64,000 nt of DNA from Mycobacterium marinum (GCF_003391395.1 NZ_CP024190.1:6389311-6453310), one strand, 5' to 3'; shown: positions 16,241 to 25,805, counted from the first letter of the stretch. Program-made: numbers and translations. The notes: a model not told the origin generated them from the letters alone.

Positions 16241-18919
16241 ATGCCGGCGGACTACGACGAGCTATTTCGGCCCGCCGAGGGTTCCGGACCTCCAGATGAT
16301 GAAACTGGGCAAACATTCTTTGATCCTGGTACCGCGTATCCGCCGCCCGTAAAACCCAACGGCGACGGGAAGTCGGCGCCTAAGGACTGGCCGCGCGCAT
16401 TTCCGCCGGCCGAAGAAGCGTCGCCGTCAGACTCGGCAGAGCCGACAGCTGGCCCCGCCAAGTCGCCGTTGCCCCCCATGCCCATCGGCGGGCCTGCGCC
16501 GACACCCCCAGAACCACCACCGGCCCCCCCGGAGCTACCACCGGCACCCCCGGAACCGCCACCGGCTCGTCCGGAGGCACCTCCGCAAGCGCCGACAGCC
16601 GAGGCTGAACCTCCGGACGAGGCAATACCCGTTAGCGGGCCCCCGCCTGGCAGCAAGTCGCCGCTGCCTCCGATGCCTATCGGTGGGCCGCCACCGGCAT
16701 CTCCGGAGCTACCTGCGGCTCCACCGGAACCGACGGCGCCAGCAGTGCCACCGCAGCCGCCGGAGGCTGCTGCACAACCGCCGCAGGCCGTCGAGGAACA
16801 GGCCCACGCAACCGCCGAACCCCCAGCGGCACCAAAACCGCCGCGTCCCCCCATGCCCATCGGCGGGCCCCCACCCACACCCCCGGCCGCACCGGAACCA
16901 CAACAGGGCGCGCCGCAACCACACCAGGACATAGAAGAAGAACCGAAACCGGCGGCCGCCGAAGCCCCAGCGGCACCACCGAAATCACCGCTACCGCCCA
17001 TGCCGGTCAGCGGACCGCCACCGGAGCCGCCCGAACTGCCGCCGGCTCCACCGGAACCGACGGCCGCAGCAGTGCCACCGCAGCCGCCGGACGCTGCTGC
17101 ACAACCGCCGCAGGCCGGCGAGGAACGGGCCCACGCAACCGCCGAACCCCCAGCGGCACCAAAACCGCCGCGTCCCCCCATGCCCATCGGCGGGCCCCCA
17201 CCCACACCGGAACCACAGCATGGCGCGCCGCAACCACACCAGGACATAGAAGAAGAACCGAAACCGGCGGCCGCCGAAGCCCCAGCGGCACCACCGAAAT
17301 CACCGCGGCCTCCCATGCCGGTCAACGGGCCGGCACCCACCCGGCCCGAGCCACCGCTACCACCGGGCCCCCCGCGTCGCCGCGCTCAACCGCCAGCGGC
17401 GCCACCGAACCAGCCCGGGCAACCGAAGCCCATCAGCGGACACCCGCCGCCCCCACCGAGGCCAGCGGCGTTCGCACCCCCAGCACGCGGCGCCACGCCA
17501 AACCGGCATGAATCGGCCGAACCTCCGCCACCGCGCCGGGTCCGGATCGGTGGCCCGCCTCAGCCTCCAGGGCCACCAGAGGCTGAATCCGAGGCTCCTC
17601 GGCACTCGCGGCATGCCCGAAGGACGCATCGCTATCGGCCCGAGCCCGAAACCGATGACCTCGACACGGCGGTACGACCGCTTCCGACACGCGAGCCGAT
17701 GAGGCGAAACGGACCCGCGGCGGACGAAAGCTCAACCGCGTCCTTCGCGTGGCTGCAGCAGAGCCAACCGACGCTCGATCGGCCGTCCGGACCCATGCCC
17801 GCCGCCCCTGGGGCCCCCGTCGAATCCGCGCCGGGTCGCGCTGATGGTCGTAGGGCCAGGCGGCGCGCCGAATCCCGGACTTCGGCCGCTTCGACACCAT
17901 CTCCGCTGGTACCAACCAGGGCACAACCGCCGGGCCCCACCAGGGCTCAGCCGCCGCGCACCGCCGCCCCGGCTCAACCCGCTACTGAGCCCCTGCCGGA
18001 CGCCGGCGCCCCGGCCAAGCAGCCAGGGAAGCCGAATAAGCCGGTGCCACAACGGGGTTGGCGGCGGTGGGTTCACGCGGTCACGCGGATAAACTTCGGC
18101 CTTTCTCCCGATGAGAAGTATGAATTGGACCTGCGCACGCGGATCGGTCGAAAGCCCCGCGGCTCGTATCAGATCGCGATCTTGGGCCTCAAGGGCGGCG
18201 CCGGGAAGACGACCACGACGGTCACTCTTGGCACCACACTGACGCACGTGCGCGGGGATCGGATCCTGGTGCTCGACGCCGATCCGGGCGCCGGAAATCT
18301 CGCCGAACGTTCGGGACGTTCGTCGCCATCATCGATTGCCGATCTGCTGGCGGATCCGCGGCTGTCGCACTACAACGATGTCCGCGCACACACCAGCGTC
18401 AATGCCGCCAATCTCGAAATTCTCCCCACCGCGGAATACACCTCCGCGCAACGCGGGCTCAGCGGCGAAGACTTGCGATCGGCCGTCGATACCGTGTCGA
18501 AGTTCTACAACCTGGTCCTGGCCGATTGCGGGGCAGGGCTATTCGATCCGGTGACACTGGGTGTGCTCGATACCGCCTCAGCGATCGTGATCTTGACTAA
18601 CGTTTCCATCGACAGTGCGCGCCAAGCCGCAATCGCACTGGACTGGTTGCGCAAACACGGTTACCAGGATTTGGCGAGCCGCGCATGCGTAGCGATAAAC
18701 CATGTCGCCGTTGGCGAAACCAACGTGTCGGAACAGCAGTTGGTCCGGGACTTTGAACAGCAGCTCCAACCCGGGCGCGTAGTGGTCTTGCCATGGGACC
18801 GGCACATCGCGGCCGGCACCGAAATTCATCTCGACCAGCTTGGCCCCGTCTACCGACGACGGGTTCTCGAGCTGGCCGCGGCTCTGTCCGACGATTTTGA
18901 AAGGGCTGGACGTCGTTGA
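16241..18919 (+). CDS. espI: ESX-1 protein EspI with expanded proline-rich arm
   Basis: An 892-aa EspI; I recall about 666 aa in M. tuberculosis. Residues ~60-600 are Pro/Ala-rich with repeated PPMPIGGPP and PPMPVSGPP units, including a near-identical duplication of about 327 bp. The C-terminal ~280 residues are a MinD-like ATPase with deviant Walker A KGGAGKTTT and a VLDADPGAGN motif. EspI is dispensable for secretion under normal conditions, but it down-regulates ESX-1 when ATP is low in M. tuberculosis. GAGAGG precedes the ATG. The last codon overlaps the TTG start of eccD1. Confidence 0.93.
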   Translation: MPADYDELFRPAEGSGPPDDETGQTFFDPGTAYPPPVKPNGDGKSAPKDWPRAFPPAEEASPSDSAEPTAGPAKSPLPPMPIGGPAPTPPEPPPAPPELPPAPPEPPPARPEAPPQAPTAEAEPPDEAIPVSGPPPGSKSPLPPMPIGGPPPASPELPAAPPEPTAPAVPPQPPEAAAQPPQAVEEQAHATAEPPAAPKPPRPPMPIGGPPPTPPAAPEPQQGAPQPHQDIEEEPKPAAAEAPAAPPKSPLPPMPVSGPPPEPPELPPAPPEPTAAAVPPQPPDAAAQPPQAGEERAHATAEPPAAPKPPRPPMPIGGPPPTPEPQHGAPQPHQDIEEEPKPAAAEAPAAPPKSPRPPMPVNGPAPTRPEPPLPPGPPRRRAQPPAAPPNQPGQPKPISGHPPPPPRPAAFAPPARGATPNRHESAEPPPPRRVRIGGPPQPPGPPEAESEAPRHSRHARRTHRYRPEPETDDLDTAVRPLPTREPMRRNGPAADESSTASFAWLQQSQPTLDRPSGPMPAAPGAPVESAPGRADGRRARRRAESRTSAASTPSPLVPTRAQPPGPTRAQPPRTAAPAQPATEPLPDAGAPAKQPGKPNKPVPQRGWRRWVHAVTRINFGLSPDEKYELDLRTRIGRKPRGSYQIAILGLKGGAGKTTTTVTLGTTLTHVRGDRILVLDADPGAGNLAERSGRSSPSSIADLLADPRLSHYNDVRAHTSVNAANLEILPTAEYTSAQRGLSGEDLRSAVDTVSKFYNLVLADCGAGLFDPVTLGVLDTASAIVILTNVSIDSARQAAIALDWLRKHGYQDLASRACVAINHVAVGETNVSEQQLVRDFEQQLQPGRVVVLPWDRHIAAGTEIHLDQLGPVYRRRVLELAAALSDDFERAGRR
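16700..17315 (+). repeat. Tandem duplication inside espI
   Basis: Two units with a period of about 327 bp. The block starting near 16803 (encoding HATAEPPAAPKPPRPPMPIG) recurs near 17130, and the following EPKPAAAEAPAAPPKSP segment is also copied. The copies differ by a 12-nt deletion and scattered substitutions. The reading frame is kept. Confidence 0.85.
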
Positions 18920-20451
18920 GCGCACCTGCAGTTGCCGCCCCCTCCGCCGCCACGGGAACCACCCCACCCAAGCCGGCAACCACTCGGGTCACCGTCCTTA
19001 CCGGCAGACGGATGACAGATCTGGTGCTGCCCGCGGCGGCACCCATGGAGAGCTATGTCGACGAAACCGTCGCGATCTTGGCCGATCTGCTCGAAGACAC
19101 TCCCGCGGATGTGCTGGCCGGCTTCGACTTCGAAGCTCAGGGCGTTTGGACGTTCGCTCGGCCCGGATTCCCGCCGCTGAAGCTCGACCAGTCCCTCGAT
19201 GAGGCCGGCGTTGTCGACGGATCGCTACTGACCTTGGTCTTGGCCAGTCGCACGGAGCGGTATCGGCCCCTCGTCGAGGACGTTATCGACGCGATCGCGG
19301 TACTCGACGAGTCGCCCGAGTTCAACCGCACCGCTCTAGAACGCTTCATCGCCGTGGCGATCCCCGTCTTCGCCCTGCCCATCACGGCGGTTGCCATGCG
19401 GGCCTGGTGGCAAACCGGGCGCAGCGTGTTCTGGCCGCTGGTGATCGGCCTGATTGGGCTCGCCGCCTTGGCGAGTTCCTTCGTAGCAAAGCGGTTTTAC
19501 CAAAACTCGCGGCTCGCCGAGAGCTTGCTGGTCACGTCGTACGGGGTCATCGCCGCGGCGGCAGCGATTGCCGTTCCGCTGCCACGCGGGTTCCATTCGC
19601 TGGGGGCGCCCCAGCTCGCCGCCGCCGCCACGGCGGTGTTGTTCGTCACCTTGATGACGCGCGGCGGGCCTTACAAGCGTCACGACATCGCGGCGTTTGT
19701 CGTGATTACATCGATCGCGGTCATTTCGGCGGCGGTCGCCTTCGGATACGGGTATCAGGAATGGGTGCCGGCCGGGGCGATTGCGTTCGGGTTGTTCGTC
19801 GTGACGAACGCGGCCAAGCTCACTGTCGCCGTCGCGCGGATCGCGCTACCGCCCATCCCCGTTCCCGGAGAGACCGTGGACAACGAGGAATTGCTCGATC
19901 CCATCACGGCCCAAGACGCGACCAACGAAGAGACACCAACCTGGCAAGCCATCATCGCCTCCGCGCCGGCGTCGGCAGCCCGGCTCACTGAGCGCAGCAA
20001 ATTGGCTAAGCAGCTGCTCGTCGGCTACGTCACCGCGGGAACGCTGATTCTTGCGGTGGGTTCGATAGCCGTGGTGGTACACGGGCACTTCTTCATACAC
20101 AGCCTGATTGTGGCGGGTCTGATCACGGTGATCTGTTCGTTCCGATCGCGGCTGTACGCGGATCCGTGGTGCGCATGGGCGCTGCTGGCGGCGACCGTCG
20201 CCATACCGACCGGGCTTGCCGTGAAGCTGAGCCTTTGGTACCCGCACTATGCCTGGCTGTTGTTGACCATCTACCTCGCCGCGGCCGTCATTACGCTCAT
20301 CTCGGTCGGGGCGATGAACCAGGTACGTCGCGTTTCGCCGGTCATGAAACGGGCGCTGGAATTGTTCGATGGCGCGATGATCGCATCAATCGCCCCGCTG
20401 CTGCTCTGGATTACCGGTGTCTATGACCTGGTCCGCAATATCCGATTCTGA
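18916..20451 (+). CDS. eccD1: ESX-1 membrane channel component EccD1
   Basis: A 511-aa protein with an N-terminal ubiquitin-like domain (~residues 20-110, beginning VTVLTGRRMTDLVLPAAAP) followed by about eleven hydrophobic helices. EccD dimers line the membrane vestibule of the EccBCDE core. The TTG at 18916 overlaps the espI stop as TTGA, so espI and eccD1 are coupled. Confidence 0.95.
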   Translation: MSAPAVAAPSAATGTTPPKPATTRVTVLTGRRMTDLVLPAAAPMESYVDETVAILADLLEDTPADVLAGFDFEAQGVWTFARPGFPPLKLDQSLDEAGVVDGSLLTLVLASRTERYRPLVEDVIDAIAVLDESPEFNRTALERFIAVAIPVFALPITAVAMRAWWQTGRSVFWPLVIGLIGLAALASSFVAKRFYQNSRLAESLLVTSYGVIAAAAAIAVPLPRGFHSLGAPQLAAAATAVLFVTLMTRGGPYKRHDIAAFVVITSIAVISAAVAFGYGYQEWVPAGAIAFGLFVVTNAAKLTVAVARIALPPIPVPGETVDNEELLDPITAQDATNEETPTWQAIIASAPASAARLTERSKLAKQLLVGYVTAGTLILAVGSIAVVVHGHFFIHSLIVAGLITVICSFRSRLYADPWCAWALLAATVAIPTGLAVKLSLWYPHYAWLLLTIYLAAAVITLISVGAMNQVRRVSPVMKRALELFDGAMIASIAPLLLWITGVYDLVRNIRF

Positions 20452-20577
20452 GTCACCGGCGGGCTACGTCCGGGCGGTCGTGGTAGCGGATCGGCCCGCA
20501 CCGAAATTGGCGCAATCGGGCTTGTTCCAGGTCGGGTAAAATTTGCTGAATCCACTACGTACAGGAGGGATTCTGCG

Positions 20578-21405
20578 ATGGCTGAGCCTCTGGCCGTCGA
20601 TCCCGCCCGTCTGATTGCTGCGGGAAGCAAGCTCGCCGAGCTGGTTTTTCCGGCGCCACCAGCGCCGATAGCAGCAACTGGAGGGGATCCGGTTTCGGCT
20701 GCAATCAACGACACAATGCCTGGCATCGAGTCCTTGGTGTCCGATGGGATGCCCGGTGTAACCGCCGCCTTGAAACGAACCGCTTCCAGCATGTCGACTG
20801 CCGCGGACATCTACGCCAAAGCCGACCAAGCCCTTGGCGATGCACTGACGCAGTACCAATTCGGCGGCGACGGCCAAGCGCTGGGCGCAAGCGGTGCAAA
20901 CGCTGTGGCACAGAGCCAGACCGTGCAGTCGTTGGCCGCGCCCGCCGCCGGGCTATTGGGCGCGCCCGTGGCGCAAGCATTGGCCGCGCCCGCGACCGGG
21001 CTGCTGGGTGCACCCGCGGCCGCGGCGACACAGATCGGCGAGGCGGTCAGCGCTCAGGCGGAAGCCCTCTCGCCCCGTGTGGCCGCCACAATTCCCCAGC
21101 TGGTGCAACTGGCCCCGCAGGCCGGTCAGATGGCGCAGCAGGCCTCACCGATCGCGCAGACCATCAGTCAGTCGGCCCAACAGGGGTCCTCGCAGGGCGG
21201 CGCAGCGCCGGCACAACTCGTCTCGGACACCAAACCCGACGAAGACGCGGAGCTGGCTGACGAGACCAAAGAGGGCGAAGAAGACGCCGCGGCAGCGGCC
21301 GGTGCAGAAGGCGCCGCGGCCGGCCACGCCACACTGGTGAGCGCTCCCGTCGAAAGCACCGGCGGTGGCGAGACGTCGACGGGTTCGGTCTCAGCTCCGA
21401 TCTGA
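20578..21405 (+). CDS. espJ: ESX-1 secretion-associated protein EspJ
   Basis: 275 aa. The N-terminal helical part (AEPLAVDPARLIAAGSKLAE) resembles small ESX substrates. A Gln/Ala/Pro-rich middle with repeats of APATGLLGAP type follows, then an acidic stretch and a TLVSAPVE-type end, as in other Esp proteins. AGGAGGG lies just upstream of the ATG. Its 3' end overlaps the convergent gene on the minus strand by 15 nt. Confidence 0.9.
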   Translation: MAEPLAVDPARLIAAGSKLAELVFPAPPAPIAATGGDPVSAAINDTMPGIESLVSDGMPGVTAALKRTASSMSTAADIYAKADQALGDALTQYQFGGDGQALGASGANAVAQSQTVQSLAAPAAGLLGAPVAQALAAPATGLLGAPAAAATQIGEAVSAQAEALSPRVAATIPQLVQLAPQAGQMAQQASPIAQTISQSAQQGSSQGGAAPAQLVSDTKPDEDAELADETKEGEEDAAAAAGAEGAAAGHATLVSAPVESTGGGETSTGSVSAPI

Positions 21406-22296
21406 TAATTCGGCGTAAGCCGCGCCCCGATCGGGTGTACGGCGGATACGCGCGGTGTCACCGGCGACATCCAACCTCGGCCGGGCGCCAAATGGGAGCG
21501 TGCCCACATCGGGCGCCGTCATACCGGCCAACCCGGGGATCGCGTCCGACCGTGCCGACCGTGCCGACCGTGCCGCCAACATTTCGGTCGCTCGCTGTGT
21601 CGCCGCCCGCAGGCTGCTGGCGTTCGAGGAGGTCTTGTTCGCCAACCCGATCAGGGTGGCGGCGGCGGCAACCTGCACAACACCGCATGCGGCGACCGCA
21701 ATGTGGAAGGACGGGAGCTGGCCCTCGGGCCCCCCTAGTTCCAGGCCAGCACAAACCACCAGCACACCCAGGACTACCGCGATCAGTACCGACAGCCGCT
21801 CGCGGGCTTGCTTGACGGCATCGGCTTGGGCGGACACCAGCCCGGCGGTCAGCCGGTCCAGGTCGGCCATCAGCGTGGCGTGCCGCGACTGTGCGAGGTT
21901 CTGAACCCAATAGGCCTGCGCCGCATTGCCCCGCCAACCGCCGTCCGGATCAAGGGCGGCGACCTGGGCGCCGACGTCGTCGAACAACGACCCACTGCTC
22001 GCCAAGCGATCACCCTGCTCGGGTGGCGAATCTCCAAGCCATCCCCACATGACACCAAGGATGGTCAGGGTCGACGCGCAAACAACGGTTCCTCGGCATA
22101 GCTCGTGGGGATTATCGGCCGCCCCCGCTTCCGCTTCTCGCTCAATCTCCCCTACGTCCGATTCGAATCCGTCAAATTGGGTCTCCCATGCGTCCGATTC
22201 GAATCCGTCAGGTTCAAACAATCCTGCGTCCGGCTCTAAGTGGGCGAGCAAATCTTCAAAGATTCGGTTATAGGTCGCCGCTTCATCCGGGTGCAT
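21391..22296 (-). CDS. EspA/EspE-like membrane protein between espJ and espK
   Basis: A 301-aa protein not present at this position in M. tuberculosis, as far as I recall. Residues 120-160 (GWRGNAAQAYWVQNLAQSRH, then DLDRLTAGLVSAQAD) match the EspA/EspE core: compare WLGQAADAYLNQN and VDYLTGNLISNQAE in EspE of this window. Two transmembrane segments follow at about 169-185 and 198-218. The N-terminal 50 residues are acidic and contain a repeated DGFESD unit. It probably belongs to the EspA/EspE family and depends on ESX-1, which is an inference. It runs opposite to espJ and is preceded by an AT-rich palindromic promoter region. Confidence 0.75.
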   Translation of the reverse strand: MHPDEAATYNRIFEDLLAHLEPDAGLFEPDGFESDAWETQFDGFESDVGEIEREAEAGAADNPHELCRGTVVCASTLTILGVMWGWLGDSPPEQGDRLASSGSLFDDVGAQVAALDPDGGWRGNAAQAYWVQNLAQSRHATLMADLDRLTAGLVSAQADAVKQARERLSVLIAVVLGVLVVCAGLELGGPEGQLPSFHIAVAACGVVQVAAAATLIGLANKTSSNASSLRAATQRATEMLAARSARSARSDAIPGLAGMTAPDVGTLPFGARPRLDVAGDTARIRRTPDRGAAYAELSDRS

Positions 22297-22710
22297 GAGA
22301 CGAAGATTCCTTTCGAGCTATCGTTGTGCCGCCCAGCACGGCTGTCCCGCATCGTCATGTCGAAAACGCTGCTAGGTCGGCTGCACGCCTGTCCGCACGC
22401 CGACGCACTCGAGAGCGAACATCGGGTGTTCGCATCTGCTCTGCCGCGCCGAACCGCCCCGTAAGGCACCAGCAATTATCGCCACCGAATTCGCCGGATC
22501 TCACACGAAATTCAGGCCTGGATATTTCAGAATCAACTTCTGATATAAATCAGAACTAACTTCTGAAATTGATGGCAGAAGAATCGTGTATGAATTTCGG
22601 AATCAACTATAACTTACTTTCGAAAACGCACTGGCAGCGGCCTTGTTCAGGCACGCGCGCAGCGGTGTCGTCTCCACTCGGTCCTGGCGGGGGATCGGAT
22701 CACTCCGAAT
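22297..22710. other. AT-rich intergenic region upstream of the EspA/EspE-like gene
   Basis: A 414-bp stretch without a supported gene. Positions 22,500-22,630 are markedly AT-rich against a GC-rich background and contain the 46-bp palindrome listed separately. It lies 5' to the minus-strand gene ending at 22296 and 3' to espK, so it is probably the promoter of the former. Confidence 0.65.
22524..22569. promoter_or_regulatory. 46-bp palindrome with four TTCTGA-type half-sites
   Basis: The arms 22524-22544 and 22549-22569 are reverse complements at 16 of 21 positions around a 4-nt spacer. Each arm holds two copies of a TTCTGA(A/T)AT-like half-site, giving four in alternating orientation. It looks like an operator for a dimeric or tetrameric regulator, but no regulator is identified. 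Confidence 0.55.
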
Positions 22711-25050
22711 TCAGGACGCGTCCGCCAAAGCGTTGGCAAGCAGCCCGGCGACATAACGCCAGTACAGCCAGTCGGCGACCGCGGGCCGCTGGGCTTCAGC
22801 GTCTGCCGCGCTGTATGCCTGGTGCAGCGCGATCTCCTGGCAATGTTCGGCATAGGCGCGGAATGCACGCAGGTGCGCGACCTCGCGTCCGGTGGCGTTA
22901 CTCGTCATCGGCTTCATCAGGTCGAACCAGAACATGTGCCGCTCGTCGTCTGGCGGATTGGCGTCGGCCGGCGCCGGCGGCAGCAACTCCAGCAGCCGCA
23001 GATCTTCGGTCTCTGCCAGCTGGGCCGCCGCCGAGGGGTCTACCACCTCGAGCCGCGGACGTCCGGTCATCTTGCCGCTCTCCGGAATGTCGTCGGCTTC
23101 CAGGATGATCTTGGCCGCGCCCGCGTCCGAGTTGGCCAATTGTTCGGCCGTCCCGATCACCGCGCGCAGCTTCAAGTCGTGAAACGCCGCCCAACCCTGC
23201 ACGGCCAACACCGGGTAGGTGGCGAACCGGGCCTGCTCATCGGCCGGGATCGCATGGTCAGCGCTGGCCATGTAGACCTTGTGCGGTAGCTCGACATTCT
23301 CGGGTATGTAGGCCAGCCCATAACTGTTGGCCACCACGATGTCGCCGTCGGTGGTCACCGCGGTGATCCAGAAGAACCCGTAGTCGCCCTTGTTGTAGGT
23401 GTCGGGCGCGTTCAACGCGGCCGCGATGCGTCGCGCCAACCGCAAGGGGTCCTTCTTTTGACTGCGACGAGACGCCGAAGCGATGGCATCGCGCGCGGCC
23501 CGCGCCGCCGAGACCGGAACCATCGGCGATGGCGTAACGGCATCGGGCGCTTCGGACTTTTCTTTTCCGTCCGGCTTGGGTCGCTCCGGAGCCGGACGGG
23601 TCGGCGATGCGGTGCGAGCCGCCGCCGGGCGCGGCGCGGCCGTATTGGGGCCCCGGCCGCCCGACTCCACCGGTGCGCGCCCCGAGGCGGCACGCGAGCC
23701 GGCACCCGAGGCCGCTGACTGGCTTGTGCTCGAACTCGCTCCGGCCGAGGACAGGCCCGAGCTTGATCCTGCGGACACTCCTCGACCGCCGCCCGGCATC
23801 GCGCTGGCGGCAGGTGCGGCCGCGGCCCCTCCCGACGAGTCGTCGCCGTGCGCAGGGCCCGAAGGTCCCGACGGCTGGGTTGACGGTGCCGTGGACGTCT
23901 CCGTTGCCGCTGCCGGCTTCACGTGAGCCGGGTCGGTTGACGGCTGCCCCGGCGTGGACGGCGACCCCGGCTGCGATGGCGCGGGCTGCGGACTCGCGCC
24001 CGGGTCGGTGGGCCCCGGCTGCGGACCGGGCCCCGGAGCTGGCGCGGGCTGCGGTGCCGGCGCTGGGGCAGGTCCCGGGGCGGGCGCAGGGGCCGGCGCT
24101 GGTGCCGGCGCTGGGGCCGGCGCTGGGGCAGGGGTTGGCTCGACCGGCAAGACCGGGGTGTCGGGCTTCCCTGGCTTCGGCTTGCCCGGGGTGACCGGCG
24201 TCACCGGCTTGCCCGGGGTGATCGGAGTACCTGGGGTGATCGGAGTACCCGGGATACCCGGGATACCCGGGGTCCCCGGGATACCCGGGATACCCGGGGT
24301 CCCCGGGGTAACCGGGTGCGTTGGCCCGCCGGGTGTCGGAACCACCGGAGCACCCGGCTTCGGGTTCACCGGCGTGCCCGGTCCGCCCGGGGTAACCGGC
24401 TTGTGCGGGTTGACCGGCGTGGGTTCGAACGGCTTCGGTCCCGGTGGCCTCGGGGCTGGCTGACCTGGCGTCGGCACGGTCACCGACGGAATGCCCGGGG
24501 CCGGAGGCGTCACCTGGTGCAGCAGATCCTTGAGCGCATTGTGCGGCGGCTTCCAGTTTCTGGATGCCAGAACCTGCTCAGCGGCTTCGGCCACCAGACC
24601 CGAGTTGGCCTCGTGAGCTGAGCGGATCAGGGATGCGATCGCCGCCTTGCGCTCCTCGGGGTCAAGGTCGGCGTTGCCCTCCAGAACCCGTATTTCGCGA
24701 TGAGCACCGTCCACGTTGTTGTCAATGTTTGCCTTCGCCTCGGCGATCAACCCAGCCACATGCTGGTGCCAGGTAATAACCGTGGCGAGATAGTCCTGCA
24801 GCGTGCTCATTTGCTCGAGATTGCCGCCCAGCGCACCGTTGGCCGCACTGGCGGCACCACCGGACCAGACACCACCGTCGAAGACCTCGACCTGCTGGTG
24901 CCGGCAGGCGTCCATCACATCGGTAAACAGGTGCAGGACCCGGTTGTACTCGCGAGCCCGGTCGTAGTGGATGTCCTCGTCAGCGTCGGGCCACCCACCC
25001 GCCTCGAGCATCCGCCCGGCGTACTCCCCCGTCGGCCTCGGAATACCCAT
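22711..25050 (-). CDS. espK: ESX-1 secretion-associated protein EspK
   Basis: A 779-aa EspK. The N-terminal ~185 residues are helical, with a conserved opening MGIPRPTGEYAGRMLEAGGW. The central ~300 residues are low complexity: Pro/Gly collagen-like triplets (GIPGTPGIPG, TPGKPVTPG), then Ala-Pro dipeptide runs. A folded C-terminal domain of ~200 residues follows (YGFFWITAVTTDGDIVVANS to LANALADAS). EspK binds EspB and helps deliver it to EccCb1 in M. marinum, in keeping with espB nearby on the same strand. The start is the ATG at 25050. Confidence 0.92.
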   Translation of the reverse strand: MGIPRPTGEYAGRMLEAGGWPDADEDIHYDRAREYNRVLHLFTDVMDACRHQQVEVFDGGVWSGGAASAANGALGGNLEQMSTLQDYLATVITWHQHVAGLIAEAKANIDNNVDGAHREIRVLEGNADLDPEERKAAIASLIRSAHEANSGLVAEAAEQVLASRNWKPPHNALKDLLHQVTPPAPGIPSVTVPTPGQPAPRPPGPKPFEPTPVNPHKPVTPGGPGTPVNPKPGAPVVPTPGGPTHPVTPGTPGIPGIPGTPGIPGIPGTPITPGTPITPGKPVTPVTPGKPKPGKPDTPVLPVEPTPAPAPAPAPAPAPAPAPAPGPAPAPAPQPAPAPGPGPQPGPTDPGASPQPAPSQPGSPSTPGQPSTDPAHVKPAAATETSTAPSTQPSGPSGPAHGDDSSGGAAAAPAASAMPGGGRGVSAGSSSGLSSAGASSSTSQSAASGAGSRAASGRAPVESGGRGPNTAAPRPAAARTASPTRPAPERPKPDGKEKSEAPDAVTPSPMVPVSAARAARDAIASASRRSQKKDPLRLARRIAAALNAPDTYNKGDYGFFWITAVTTDGDIVVANSYGLAYIPENVELPHKVYMASADHAIPADEQARFATYPVLAVQGWAAFHDLKLRAVIGTAEQLANSDAGAAKIILEADDIPESGKMTGRPRLEVVDPSAAAQLAETEDLRLLELLPPAPADANPPDDERHMFWFDLMKPMTSNATGREVAHLRAFRAYAEHCQEIALHQAYSAADAEAQRPAVADWLYWRYVAGLLANALADAS

Positions 25051-25457
25051 TGCCTACTCTCCTCCCCGCAGCATCCAGGCCGCAGCGACCAGACCTGTCA
25101 GGTAGGTACCCGCAGTGGATCGTTGGACCGGCGCGCACACCGCACCGCCGTTGCGCTGGCTTGCGGGCCGCGTCAGCTGGTCAGTGGTACCGGACGTCAT
25201 GGTTAACCAGCCTAACCGAGGTTAAGACCAGCTAGATGCGCCAATTTGGGGATCGGGACGGGCCGACGGAAATAACACCACAGCACGGCAGACCGCCGTA
25301 TCGGAGAGATTTCGCGCAGGGTTGAGCCGCGCGCAGAACGACGCAGACGCCGCGACACGAGGCACCACGGCGGTGGCGTCAATGGTCCGCTAGCGCGAAC
25401 CAACAGCCGCTGACAGGCGCGCCGAGGGGACTGTTTCCACCCCGGCGCAGGGACGGA
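25051..25457. other. espL-espK intergenic region
   Basis: 407 bp with no supported gene. Three copies of a GGTTA(A/G)-type element lie in 25201-25226 (two in one orientation, one inverted), about 150 bp upstream of the espK start. This is a possible operator of unknown meaning. Confidence 0.5.
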
Positions 25458-25805
25458 TCAGACCATCCCGTTGTTCATTGTTTGAGACATTGAGGACAAC
25501 ACCGCGGTCAGCTTTTCTCCCGCCGCGTCGTTGTATTTGGATGCGGCGGCCTGGGCGTTCTTCAACGCCTGGTTGACCCGCGCACTAACGACCTCCGCAC
25601 CAACTTCCTTCAGCAGGCCGTCGTCGATGCGCACAGCGGTGAGCCACTGGTGCCCATTGATCGTCACCTCGACCGTCTCGGTGTCGTCTTTGCCACGGAA
25701 ATTGCCGGTATTCATTTGGTTCAGCGTTCCGTCCAAGGCCGACTGGAACCGTGCCGCCAACGCCAACACCTGCGCGACTTGGGGGTCCATCTCCATGCTG
25801 GTCAC
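25458..25805 (-). CDS. espL: ESX-1 protein EspL (YbaB/EbfC-like)
   Basis: A 115-aa protein of the YbaB/EbfC nucleoid-protein fold: helix, then TETVEVTINGHQWLTAVRID, then a long helix. EspL is needed for normal levels of EspE, EspF and EspH in M. marinum and has been linked to WhiB6-mediated regulation. It is 36 nt downstream of espB on the same strand. Confidence 0.92.
   Translation of the reverse strand: MTSMEMDPQVAQVLALAARFQSALDGTLNQMNTGNFRGKDDTETVEVTINGHQWLTAVRIDDGLLKEVGAEVVSARVNQALKNAQAAASKYNDAAGEKLTAVLSSMSQTMNNGMV

Noticed and set aside
16252..17340. Glycine-rich minus-strand frame (362 codons) resembling PE_PGRS-type protein
   Set aside because: It is the antisense of the proline-rich EspI repeats: proline codons read backwards give glycine. 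No PE domain is present.
23954..24463. Plus-strand collagen-like Gly-rich frame opposite espK
   Set aside because: Reverse reading of EspK's Pro/Gly repeats; espK itself is complete and conserved.
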